Below, piece after piece: positions 1 through 9,686 of a DNA stretch of 64,000 bases. Position 1 is the first letter of the stretch. Each line of letters starts with the position of its first letter. The position numbers and the translations under genes were made by a program. Under the pieces are notes generated by a model. The model made no database searches. It was not told the DNA's origin and saw nothing but the letters and a program-made list of their open reading frames with translations. The DNA comes from Flaveria trinervia (taxonomy: Eukaryota > Streptophyta > Magnoliopsida > Asterales > Asteraceae): positions 30,427,791-30,491,790 of the forward strand of contig CM046453.1 of assembly GCA_025506515.1 (NCBI GenBank), read 5' to 3'.

Positions 1-955
1 ACAGCTTATGGTACGTGGACAGTGGATGCTCCTGACACATGACTGGAGATCGTTCCCTCCTTCATGACTTCAAGCATACAAGGAACTACGGTGGCATTTG
101 GTGGAGATTCACAAGGTGGTAGAATTATAGGTGAAGGATCTGTGACAAATGGGATCTGAGCTTTGACAGAGTGAACTACTCTGAACAACTGAACTTCAAT
201 TTGTTAAGCGTGTCTCAGATCCGTGACAAGAAATAAACACACTTTACAGACACTCACTGCTATATTCTAAAACTTGGATTTCAGATCTCTGAAGAATGGG
301 TTGTCCTAAAGACCCCGAGGAAGAATAATACTTATGTTTTAAACCTGTGTTGTGCATCACCTAAAGAAGAAACATGTCTTTTGTCAAAAGCATCATTTGA
401 TGAGTCATAGCTTTGGCACAGACGTTTGGGGCACACCAACTTTAAAAACATGAATAGATTGGTCAAAGGAAACCATGTCATTGGTCTTCCACAAAAAGAA
501 TTTCACTTTGTTGATCATGTTCAGCGTGCCTCAAAGGAAAACAACACAAATCTTCTCATAAATCCAAGCTGGTGAACACAAACAATACTCCATATGAAGC
601 TACTTCATATGGTCTGTTTGGACCAACTCATGTCATGAGTATTAGAAAGAAACAGTATTGTTTGGTGATCATTGATGACTTTTCACGATTCACATGGGTG
701 TTGTTCTTACTTCATAAAAATGAGGCATCCCAAATAATTCAAAACATTATCACACAAATTGAAAATCAACTTGATCTTAAGGTCAAAAAAATCAGAAGTG
801 ATAATGCAACTGAATTAAAAAATGAAGACATGAGTTCTTTTTGTACAACCAAAGGCATTGCTCATCAATTCAGTGCAGCTAGAACTCCTCAACAAAATGG
901 TGTAGCTGAAAGGAGAAATAGAACACTGATTGAAGCGGCAAGAACGATGCTAGCC
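1..955 (+). pseudogene. Element B pol, 5' part: protease, pre-integrase and integrase core (broken)
   Basis: Ty1/copia pol remnant entering from the left edge. Seen: a protease active-site region (WYVDSGCS) starting at base 9 with an in-frame TGA directly after it at 33, then several frameshifts. The pre-integrase zinc-binding region follows: the His part (LWHRRLGH) near 410-440 and the Cys part (CSACLKGKQ) near 520, in different frames. The longest open stretch (572-961) is the integrase core. The first catalytic Asp, normally in HMDLFGP, has become Gly (SYGLFGP). The second Asp (RSDN) and the catalytic Glu (NGVAERRN) remain. Reading continues into the later integrase segment at 1694 once the inserted solo LTR is set aside. 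Dead copy; family call is firm. Confidence 0.9.
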
Positions 956-1693
956 TATTAGGATCGTGTATCAAACGAAATACTAACTGAAATACGTGTA
1001 TACCGAATCAAATAGTGCGGAATCCTATGTGATTGGCGATCCAATCAGTGAGAACGCACATAGAAAGAATATGGATTGAATCTAAACGTTAGGAACGATT
1101 GGGAATCGATCTAGTGCGATCTATGAACTTAGAACAGGTTCTTAGAGGTCTTTGGACGGCTAGGGTACGATTTAGTACGTAGGTATTCAAAGTGTTTTGT
1201 TTTTCCACGATTTATGTGGTATTTATAGGTTAGGGTATCTCATTCAGGCGACTGAATCATTAGCATGGTTCAGTCGTGCAATTGAGTCATGCAGTTGATC
1301 CATTCACACGACTGAGTGTTCAGTCGTGCGACTAAGTCAAACTCATGTTTCAATCATGCGACTGATCCAGTCTCCTGGTTCATTCGTACGATTGGTTCAT
1401 TAACATTAGTTGTTCATGCGTATGGTCTATTAGCATGGGCCAATCATATGAGGACTTCATATGATTAAGTTTGAATATGTTTCACAATCATTAATTAAGT
1501 TAGTTCTATTCAAACAACCACAAACCTATATAATTAGTTCAATAAGCGTTATTACATACCAAGCAATGAAATATTCAACATTATAAGCATAACCACACAT
1601 TGTATTTCATCAAGTACCCATTCAATTACATATGTGTAAGACAATAAAGACATTTTACATTAAGTTCAGAAACTGGGGACACATGTATCAACA
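956..1693 (-). mobile_element. Solo LTR inserted in integrase of element B (TSD TAGCC)
   Basis: A 738-bp block separates integrase codons that are contiguous in related copies. TAGCC stands immediately before it (951-955) and after it (1694-1698), a five-base target duplication. Read on the minus strand it begins TGTTGATACATG and ends in TA, probably a decayed CA. A TATA box (CTATAAATA, minus strand) lies at 1220-1228, downstream of a palindrome array in the LTR's own direction. There is no internal region, so it is a solo LTR left by LTR-LTR recombination. I cannot assign copia or gypsy. Confidence 0.85.
1240..1440. repeat. Array of AGTCG..CGACT palindromes in the solo LTR
   Basis: Seven or more imperfect copies of a motif of the type TTCAGTCGTGCGACTGA recur about every 30 bases. 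The clearest is at 1319-1336 (AGTCG-TG-CGACT). The array lies just upstream of the LTR's minus-strand TATA box, where promoter elements would be expected. Confidence 0.8.
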
Positions 1694-2914
1694 TAGCCGA
1701 TGCTAAGCTGCCAATAACCTTTTGGGCAGAGGCAGTTAACACATTGTACTTTGTACAAAACCGAAATCTAATTGTAAAAGAAAGCATCATTACTCCATAT
1801 GAACTGCTTTTTCATAGAAAACCATTCATGGGATTTCTTAAATCATTTGATAGTCCTGTCTCAATATTAAACACCCGAGACTATCTCGGAAAGTTTTCAT
1901 CTAAGTCTGATGAAGGATTCTTTGTAGGTTATTCTTTTGTTTCAAAGACTTACAGAGTGTTTAATCCTAGATTAAACATTATTGATGAATCAACAAATGT
2001 TCAATTCAAGGAACATTCGTTTCCTAAACCTACGGATAGTCCCGACTGGTTGTTGATATTGACTCTCTTACAAAATCATTTGATCAATTTCATTTCTCTG
2101 ATGCAGGAAATCTCCATTCAGATGACACGTCTTCAGCTGTAGAAAGAAGAAATGACTTTCCATTAATTCCTCTTACATCTGCTGAATACATGAGTGAAGA
2201 TGTTCCTCTCCAAGCTGATCCTATCAGACAACCATCACTAAATCTGAGTGTTTCAACTGAAGGAGGTCCAAGCTTGTTACCATCACATTCAGATGACCTT
2301 TCAACTGAGATAAGAAATCAGAAACAAGCCACTCCTCCATCTGAAACACAAAGAACATCAAATGATAAAAGTAATCACAATGCTGCTGAAGCTGAAGCAG
2401 GAACTAAAATGAAGTCTGACAACCTTAATAATTCAACAACATTACATGATGAAGGTGCCTCTGACCATAATGAACTGAATGTCTCCAATCTTGATGTAAC
2501 TATTGCTGGTGACTCTGTTCCAACCACCAGAATACATAAGAATCATCTAGTTGAAACCATTATTGGTGATCTTAATGAGAGGGTGACAAGAAGCAAGTCT
2601 AGTATTGCAAACATATGTTTGTTCTCATGCTTCCTTTGTCAAACAGTACCCAAAAATATCAAAGAGGATCTTCAAGACAATAGCTAGATTGAAGCAATGC
2701 AGGAAGAATTGTTCCAATTTAAGAAGCTAGAAGTATGCAACTGGTACATCTTCTTGAAGGACAATATCCTATCGGTACCAGATGGCTGTATAGAAACAAG
2801 ACTGATGATAAAAGGATCGTTATCAGAAAAAAAGCAAGATTAGTGGCGCAGGGATACACTTAAGAAGAAGGAATCGACTATGATGAAGTGTTTGCACCTG
2901 TTGCCAGATTAGAA
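1694..2914 (+). pseudogene. Element B pol, middle part: integrase C-terminus, linker, start of reverse transcriptase
   Basis: Continues B pol after the solo LTR. The integrase C-terminal region (FWAEAVNT, then PYELLFHRKP and GFFVGYS) is open to 2142. A polar, serine-rich linker follows (2190-2687), then the first reverse-transcriptase block (EAMQEELFQFKK onward) in several frames. An in-frame TAA lies near 2860, just before EEGIDYDEVFAPVARLE. At about 2914 the RT stops inside the ARLE block and is joined directly to RNase H sequence. Compared with element A, roughly 1 kb holding the RT catalytic Asp residues (including YVDD) and most of RNase H is deleted. Confidence 0.88.
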
Positions 2915-3140
2915 AACACCAATTCACATTGACAAGACTGCAGCTGTTTTCATAACCAATAATCCAGTTCAGCACTCAAAAAAACATATTGAAATTAGAT
3001 ATCACTTTTTGAGAGACTATGCTGAAACAGGGTTAATCAAATTGATTCAAGTACCCATTGAAAATCAATTAGCTGATTTTTTACTAAGACATTTGAACCT
3101 GGTAGGTTTGAATTCCTGGTCAGTCAATCGGCATGATTAA
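2915..3140 (+). pseudogene. Element B RNase H C-terminal remnant
   Basis: Encodes the last part of copia RNase H: a PIHIDKTAA block with the third catalytic Asp, then NPVQHSKKHIEIRYHF and the tail that normally ends pol. It is fused to the RT start by the deletion at about 2914. It closes with TAA near 3140. Confidence 0.85.
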
Positions 3141-4389
3141 CCTTGAGAAAAAATAATTCAAAACATAAAAAACAAGTCAAAAAATACTAGATAGTTAAAG
3201 TCGTTATATCATTCACTGTGCTTAATTTCAAAAATTGCAAGACTGTCATGACTTACCAGATATGTTGGTAGGCTTAACTTGGAAGAGAAGATTCATGCAA
3301 TGATGAATTAAAATCTTATTCAATAGTGAAACACTCATCACAAGTACAGGTATGTATTGGCTTATCTGAGTGCATGTGTGTGTAGTAACCTAAACACATC
3401 AGGTAATGAGGCTTTATGAATCTCTTTCACCCACATCAAGTTTCATCTTTGTTTTACTAAGCAACGACCTAATGAAACAAGCACATAGTGCAGATGTAAT
3501 GATTCAAAAGATTCCCAATGAGGATCACATCCAAATTGGATGAATCTATAAAAGCAATACATTCTATGTTAATGAACAAAAGAATCCTATCATGGATCAC
3601 CTTCCAAAGTGAAGTGAAAAGAATCCTAATGTGGATCATCATGAAAAAGATCAAAGTAAAAGAATCCCAACAAGGATGAGTGAAAATGAGTTCTCATAAT
3701 TTAAGTAACCTGGTAAGGAAAGTTGTGAAAAAGTTCTACCATACATTGTATAAGGATGGTTGATCATTCCATGCTTGTGTGTGAGGTACATATTGAATAA
3801 TTAAATTTACCAAAAACATGATAAATATCATTTGCATCAAAATATTAACCGGGTATGGTTTTAAGAGGACAAACATACCTTCAATCATCAAGTTCATAAA
3901 CATGTCCATTTTATCATAAAGAATGCACATGTGCAATGTAAGATTGATATGATCTCAACAAAAGATATACTTCTCTTCATTATCAATAATCAATATATAT
4001 AATTGTGAAAAATGTTTTTAAATCTTTAAAGCTTTTATCCAGATGTGGATATAAACTTTAGGGGGAGTAATTTAAAGTTTTTGATTAAATCTTTATAGAT
4101 TGTTACTATCTTAAATTACTGTCTTAAAAATGAAAAACAAAAGAAAAAGAAAATGCATGTGTTGTTGCAGAAATTATACCATAGTATCTCAGCCTATGCA
4201 GATTCTTGAAACCATGAAAAGTCCAAGATCAGTCAAACAATGGGAAACTTGTATCACTTCTGAAGTATAAGTCAATCCAAGCAAGAATTGACAACTTCAA
4301 TAGCCAACAACTTCATAAGAAAAGTCAATCAATGACATCTCTTTATAACATGAAAAATCAAAACAGTCACATTACTTATGATTAAGTTC
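3141..4389 (+). other. Noncoding spacer of element B downstream of pol
   Basis: No credible coding frame. Four copies of an imperfect motif, approximately AGAATCC-6N-GGATCA, lie near 3506, 3581, 3619 and 3660. Each carries short ATCC..GGAT inverted arms. A purine tract (TTAGGGGGAGTA) at 4048-4059 resembles a polypurine tract, but no matching LTR start follows it. It may be a duplicate or decayed tract. Confidence 0.6.
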
Positions 4390-5290
4390 AAAAGTTAATG
4401 CAGGTAAGTGCATTGGTTAATGCGGGTGAAGGTAACCCATGCTTATAACCAATGCGGGTAGCTTTTTATTTCCAAGTGAAACTCATACGGACAATGATTG
4501 TACTCTACCGCATTAGTGTGTTACAAGTATACATGAAATTTTGAAGTGTTAGAACCTATGCAGAACAAAAATTGTTCTACCGCATTTATCAATGCGGATA
4601 AATAATTTTCAAGGGTTCAACCGCATTTGTCAATGCGGATAAACTTTTAAATGTCCAACCACATTTTTCAAATACAGATGAAATCTACACTTCCGCCATT
4701 TGTTTTAATCATTCGCATTTGTGGATACATATATTCAATGTTCATGTATTTTCAAGCAAAAATAATTAAGTGATTAATCTCCTGTCAATGAATGATGATC
4801 AAGTAAATGTGGAGTTTATTCTATCGCATTTGCTACAGTGAGCAAATGCTGACAAAGTCAGATCTTCCGCATTTGCTACAGTGAGCAAATGCTGATAGTC
4901 AGATCTTCCGCATTTGCTACAGTGAGCAAATGCTGACAAATGTTATTCAACCGCATTTGCTAAAATGAGCAATGCTGAATAAGTTTTGTCAACCGCATTT
5001 GTTACAGTGAACAAATACTGATGAACTTAGTTCTTTCGCATTTGCAACAGTGCACAAATACGGATAGAAGAAAACAGAAGTAACAAAACTTCCGCATTTG
5101 CTACAATGTAAATGCGGATGCCAAAATTACAAGTTAACTCTTCCGCATTTGCAACAGTAAAGAAATGCGGATAGCAAAGTTATTGAATTTTCACTTCTGC
5201 ATTTACAACAGTAAACAAATACGGATGACCCAAAGACTTAAAATTTACTCTTCCGCATTTGCTACAGTGTTTTAAAAATGTGATCGTATT
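4390..5290. repeat. CCGCATTTG..CAAATGCGG palindrome array upstream of B ORF2
   Basis: Tandem, partly palindromic units of the type CCGCATTTGCTACAGTGAGC followed by AAATGC. Between about 4820 and 5000 the period is 41-44 bases; units are looser on both sides (AATGCGGGT forms at 4395-4460, single units to 5262). At least ten recognisable half-sites. The same core reappears in B's own 3' LTR at 21861-22119. It lies between pol and the TATA box of ORF2. Confidence 0.88.
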
Positions 5291-5382
5291 TGCTTTGAAA
5301 CTTGTAAAATTTTGTAAAAGCCATTATTTGACTATTTAAAGGAATTTCAAAGGGTCATTTAATACTTTCCAAATTTGAGAGA

Positions 5383-5390
5383 CTATATAG
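5383..5390 (+). promoter_or_regulatory. Candidate internal TATA box for B ORF2
   Basis: CTATATAG stands about 90 bases after the last palindrome unit and is followed by a TC-rich leader with short CAA/CATC runs, as in plant 5' UTRs. The ORF2 ATG is 570 bases downstream, but a candidate leader intron would bring it much closer in the mRNA. Confidence 0.5.
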
Positions 5391-5518
5391 TGAGACGAGC
5401 GCAAAAACACAGTAAACCTTCTTTGATCATCTTCATCATCAACAACCAAAGAATTTAGTGTGTTCAAAATAACCTATTATTATACTCGATTCCAAACAAT
5501 AGTAGCATTGATAGAAAG

Positions 5519-5951
5519 GTGAATTTCCATAAATTTTTCGTGACCTAACTTTCAGAATATTGAACCAAAAGTGAATGAAGAACCAATGATAATAAAGAAC
5601 AAACAAAATCCAACTTATTCAAAGATATGTTATACATTTTCGACATCAATGAACATGCAAACTAAGAGAAATTTTAACCATCATGAAAAACCTTCATAGT
5701 TGTGTTCATCACAAGAACAGAGTCTGATGAAAAACAAAAATGTATAACAAATTAATGAAGTAACATCTAATAAATAGTTTATCTAAACTTTAAAAACAAA
5801 GAAAATGTGATTATTCTACAACAAATTCACCATTTGATGTGACAATAATGAAACAATGACTTCAAACGTTCATCTTTGACCACTAAAAGTCAAACTGAAC
5901 AATTATGCATATGCTTTCTCATCAAAACTAACACATATGTCTCTTATGCAG
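5519..5951 (+). other. Candidate 5' UTR intron of B ORF2
   Basis: AT-rich stretch bounded by a donor-like AAAG|GTGAAT and an acceptor-like TCTTATGCAG five bases before the ORF2 ATG. It has no coding content. This is inferred from sequence only; the donor is weaker than the acceptor. Confidence 0.4.
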
Positions 5952-5956
5952 ATTAA

Positions 5957-6109
5957 ATGGCAAATCTTTCATGGAGAAAGCTCCATAATGTCAGCGGTTA
6001 TTTAAACCCTGATTTGCCAAAAGCTAAAGGACTTAGAGATATATCAGATTCATCTCTACAACAAGGGTAGCTTATGCTATCGTTGTTAGACCCACAATCT
6101 ATGAGAACT
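5957..6109 (+). pseudogene. Element B ORF2, 5' piece (split by element A)
   Basis: Starts with ATGGCAAATCTT, matching the MANL start of ORF2 in elements A and F. After 37 codons there is an in-frame TAG (6068-6070). Coding resemblance then ends at GAACT, the target site of element A. ORF2 resumes after 17783. The product is unnamed; see the 3' piece for its domains. Confidence 0.7.
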
Positions 6110-6871
6110 TGTAGAGATTAATGAAGAGGCTGATGCAACCTAAACATCTTTAGTCTTTTCTGCATGCTACACAAGTGCATTAAAGAAGAAGCTTAGGAAG
6201 TTTCACACATGAAACATAAAAATACTCTAAGTGTGAAATCTTCTGAAGCCAAGACCAATATCTTCCAAAGCCAAACATGAAGTCTTTCAAAGCCTCAGAG
6301 ACAAAGTCTTCTGAAGCTTCAAGTTCATGAAGACAGATTTCTTCTGAAGACTTTTAGTAACATGCTTTATCTAATGTACTGTTCCATAAAGCTGGACACC
6401 TTTCTGCTGCAACTCTGATAGTCAACAACTTACATGGTTTGGTGAAAAGGTCCATGCTTTTGGTAACTGTACATTGAGGTATTGAGTCTGTAACTTTCTA
6501 CTTTATGTACTTTATCCTTTTTGTAATAGATAAGGATGTGAGCTATGGCATGTCATAGTCACAAGTCAAAAGGCAATCTGCCTTTTGACTCTACAATTGA
6601 TTTTGTTTGTGTCTAGTAGGATGTAGTATAAGTATCTCATGTTCTTGTATCTTTCGAATATAGCTTTGTAACACTTGTAATAGAACATAGAGAAGGCAAT
6701 ATACTGCATTCTTGAAAAACCAAACACTTGTGTTCTTTGTGTTCTGTCTCCTGCATTACTTGTGTGCTTAGTATCTCAACACTTGGTTAATCCAGTTTAC
6801 TGTTTGATTAAAGTTTAGTTAATCTTCTCTTTGTGTTGTTATGTTGTAACTAACCCTTCAATGATCCTACA
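6110..6871 (+). repeat. Element A 5' LTR
   Basis: 762 bp, TGTAGAGATT to ATCCTACA, with short inverted ends TGTAG/CTACA. Matches the 3' LTR along its length apart from scattered substitutions and a 38-base gap where the 3' LTR has a hairpin. CTTCTGAAG and CTTCCAAAG, decayed forms of the family palindrome, lie at 6240-6360. TATAAGTA at 6627 is the likely TATA box. Confidence 0.93.
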
Positions 6872-6873
6872 TT

Positions 6874-6885
6874 TGGTATCAGAGC
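6874..6885 (+). other. Element A primer-binding site (initiator tRNA-Met)
   Basis: TGGTATCAGAGC, two bases after the 5' LTR end, complementary to the 3' end of plant initiator tRNA-Met, the usual copia primer. Confidence 0.93.
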
Positions 6886-6956
6886 TTTTCAGGCTCCTGA
6901 TATAAGATCTCACCATCTTAAGATCCCTCACACACACAAATACTAAAACTTTTCAA

Positions 6957-9669
6957 ATGGCAGCCATTTCCAAGACTGATATGGAAACTGGAACCATGAA
7001 CAAGTCCCCACTGATCACTCTTGATGAGTTTGATACCTGGTGTTTAAGAATGGAAGGTTTCATCAGGTCTCTTGATTCAAGAATGTGGGAGTCTATTGAG
7101 AATGGACCTTTGATACCCAGCACCCCTTCTGCTACTGGTGTTGGCATGATTCCCAAAGATATGGCTAACTACTCTGATGAAGATAGGAAGAGAGTAGAGA
7201 TAGACAGAAAAGCCATGATAGCTCTTCAAACTGCCCTTCCAAACTCTGTATACAGAGGTTTCAAGAAGTGCAAAACAGCCAAGCAGTTGTGGGATGCACT
7301 GAAACTAATGTATGAGGATTCTTCTGAAGCCAAGGAGAACAAGAAGGATCTCCTAAAGCAGTAGTTTGAAAACTTCACTTTCAAAACAGGTGAAACCATG
7401 ACTCAGCAGTACTTCAGGTATGTTAAGATTGTGGATACCCTAGTGGATGGAGGATTTTCTCTTGAAAACAGAGACATTGTAAGGAAGTTCATGTCCTCAC
7501 TTCCTAGGCAATGGACACACTACTGTGTGGTGATCAAGAGAACTAAAATCTCAAAACTCTTACTCTTACAGAGTTATATGGGATTCTCAGTGGCTACCAG
7601 ATGGAGATGAACATGCAAGGTTCATCTGGAAACTCCAACAATCAAATGGGTTCAGCCCTACATGTGATTGAAAGGGATAGCATAGAACCCAAACATCATC
7701 TATTATGCTACCCTGACAACTCACCAAAGGGTCTTTTCATCACCTTCCCAGAGACACCAAAGGAGAACTACACTCAAGGAAGCCCATTACAAGAGACAAG
7801 CTCTTCTCAAGCTTTTGTGTCTTCTGATAAAAGTTGTGGCAACTCTCTTTTCACTCTTGAAGACCTGGATTGTATCCATCCAGATGATCTGGAATATATG
7901 GAAATAGTCCAGCAGATAGCTTTACTCACTCACAGAGCCAAGAAGTTCTACAAGAGGACTGGAAGGAAGTTTCCAAGCAATGCAACCAGTGGAAAGTTTG
8001 GACTGGACAAAGGCAAAGTCGGGTGTTACAACCGTAACTTGATGGGCCATTTTGCCAGAGAGTGTAAGGAACCTAGAACAAATAGTGGCCAAACACAATC
8101 CAGACCAAACTACACTGACAAAGCTCTCCATAATGAGAAGTCAAAGCAGCAAGCTGCTGTCGTTGTTAAAGAAGGAGGCTTTGACTGGAGCTTTCAGGTG
8201 GAAGATGCTTCTCCAAACCAAGCACTGATGGCCGATCATGATGAAGCCAAGGTATTAGAACATCTCTATACTCCTGAATGCATTGCTAAAGTTAACAGGT
8301 ACAGGTCCTACAACTTAGAGCTAAGATCTAACCTTGAGTCCTTAAATATTTTAAAATCTGATTTTAGAAAGTCTGAAAATGATTACAAGCTGAAAATAGA
8401 GGTCTTAGAAAAAACCATTTTAGTTCTAAAACATGAACACACAGATTTTAGGACTCAGATCAAAGATCTCATAACCAAGTTAACTGAGTGCCAGGCTGAG
8501 TTGGTGATCAGCAAAGCCAGGGCAGAAAAGAGTGTTCTTGAAGAGGAGACCTTCAAGATCCTCATCCCTGCACAACAAAGTGTGCTATCAAAACAGGCAG
8601 GGACTGGGATCCAATGAGATAGCTCCTCCACACACAATCTTGTCAGTAAGATCTCCTAGGTGTGGAACTTGTGAAGATGAGCTTCCTCTCATAGATCCTA
8701 TGAGTGAAGAGGATGAAGAAGAGATAGTGAAGAATCCCTCTGCAAAGAGTGAAAAGGAGGATTCCAAGAAGGGCCACTATCCTTCTTAGGAGAAAGTGAA
8801 GACTGTGATGACCAAGTCCATGAGAAAGAACTTGATCAGAAAGAGCAAAAGAAAGGCAAGGAAGGCTCAAGAGATCAAGACTACTTTTGTCTCTAAGAAG
8901 AAAAAGTTTTTATTTCTACAGGGTTTAAAGTGGTAGGGACTAAAGACATCAACCAAAACTCTTCTCCTAAGAGTTCTGGTTCTTGTTCAACTCATCTCAG
9001 CACCAAGAAGAAAATTGATCTGCTGTGTACCACTGTTGCACAACCTAGACCATCAAACTCCAAGCATAGTCCTCAGCCTAAGAGGATTGTCTCATCATCT
9101 GCAAAGATGGAGGTGGAGAAGGGATGTGACCAAAGACATTCCTATTCCAAAGACAAGGCTCTTGTGAAGAAGAAAATGAATTGTGTCATATGTGAAAGTA
9201 CCACTCACATTGCCAAGGATTGTCCCTTAATCCTAAAGGTACTATCCGTATGAACAAAACAAAGGCTTCAAAGAGTTCTAAGAAGATTCAAGCTTCGGAA
9301 GGAAAACTTGTTTCCTTCGGAAGTTCCAAATCTAACAAGAAGGGAAGTGGAAAATTCTCTTCGGAAGAATATTTGGTCTCGGAAGAAAGGAGTTCTTCCG
9401 AAGCATTGAAGTCTGCTGCAGTGTCTGCAGAATATTCTGAAGGTTCAGTCATCAAAACTTCTGAAGTTCCAAAAGCTTCTAAAGTTTTGAAGGTCAAGTC
9501 CAAGTTTCCAAAGGTGGTGTGGATGTCTAAGAAAGACCAAGTGACAGAGATTTCTCCATCAACAATAGCTCAAGATCCTCTTAGTACAACCATAGGATCT
9601 ATTACTATTGAATTACCTTCTGCAAATAAGCCCAAGACAAGCAAGGCTTGGGTTTCCAAATGTAACTAA
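6957..9669 (+). pseudogene. Element A gag (broken)
   Basis: Capsid/nucleocapsid precursor. The ATG follows a 71-base leader and begins MAAISKTDMETG. In-frame TAG at 7362-7364; the same frame continues (ENFTFKTGETMTQQYF) to a frameshift near 7560-7600. The next frame (7601-8617) holds a nucleocapsid CCHC knuckle near 8024-8065 whose second Cys is Arg (CYNRNLMGHFAREC), then a coiled-coil stretch. Further frameshifts near 8590, 8790 and 9230 follow. A second CCHC knuckle near 9183-9224 is intact (CVICESTTHIAKDC). The tail (9220-9669) is Ser/Glu rich because CTTCGGAAG motifs are read through. It ends TAA in KAWVSKCN, in a different frame from protease. Confidence 0.88.
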
Positions 9670-9686
9670 TCATTCTCTTTGTATAG
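9664..9686 (+). promoter_or_regulatory. Candidate splice acceptor at the gag/protease boundary of element A
   Basis: ACTAATCATTCTCTTTGTATAG: branch-point-like ACTAAT overlapping the gag stop codon, a pyrimidine tract, and TAG before GG. Protease begins right after, in another frame. Elements C and H have the same arrangement. Splicing is inference. Confidence 0.45.

Noticed and set aside
4048..4062. 3' LTR of B starting after TTAGGGGGAGTA
   Set aside because: No LTR-like start or match to B's real 3' LTR at 21736; ORF2 and the true polypurine tract lie further on.
4820..5290. CRISPR-like array of regularly spaced repeats
   Set aside because: Repeats are imperfect, the spacers are as repetitive as the repeats, no cas genes are near, and the context is a plant retrotransposon.
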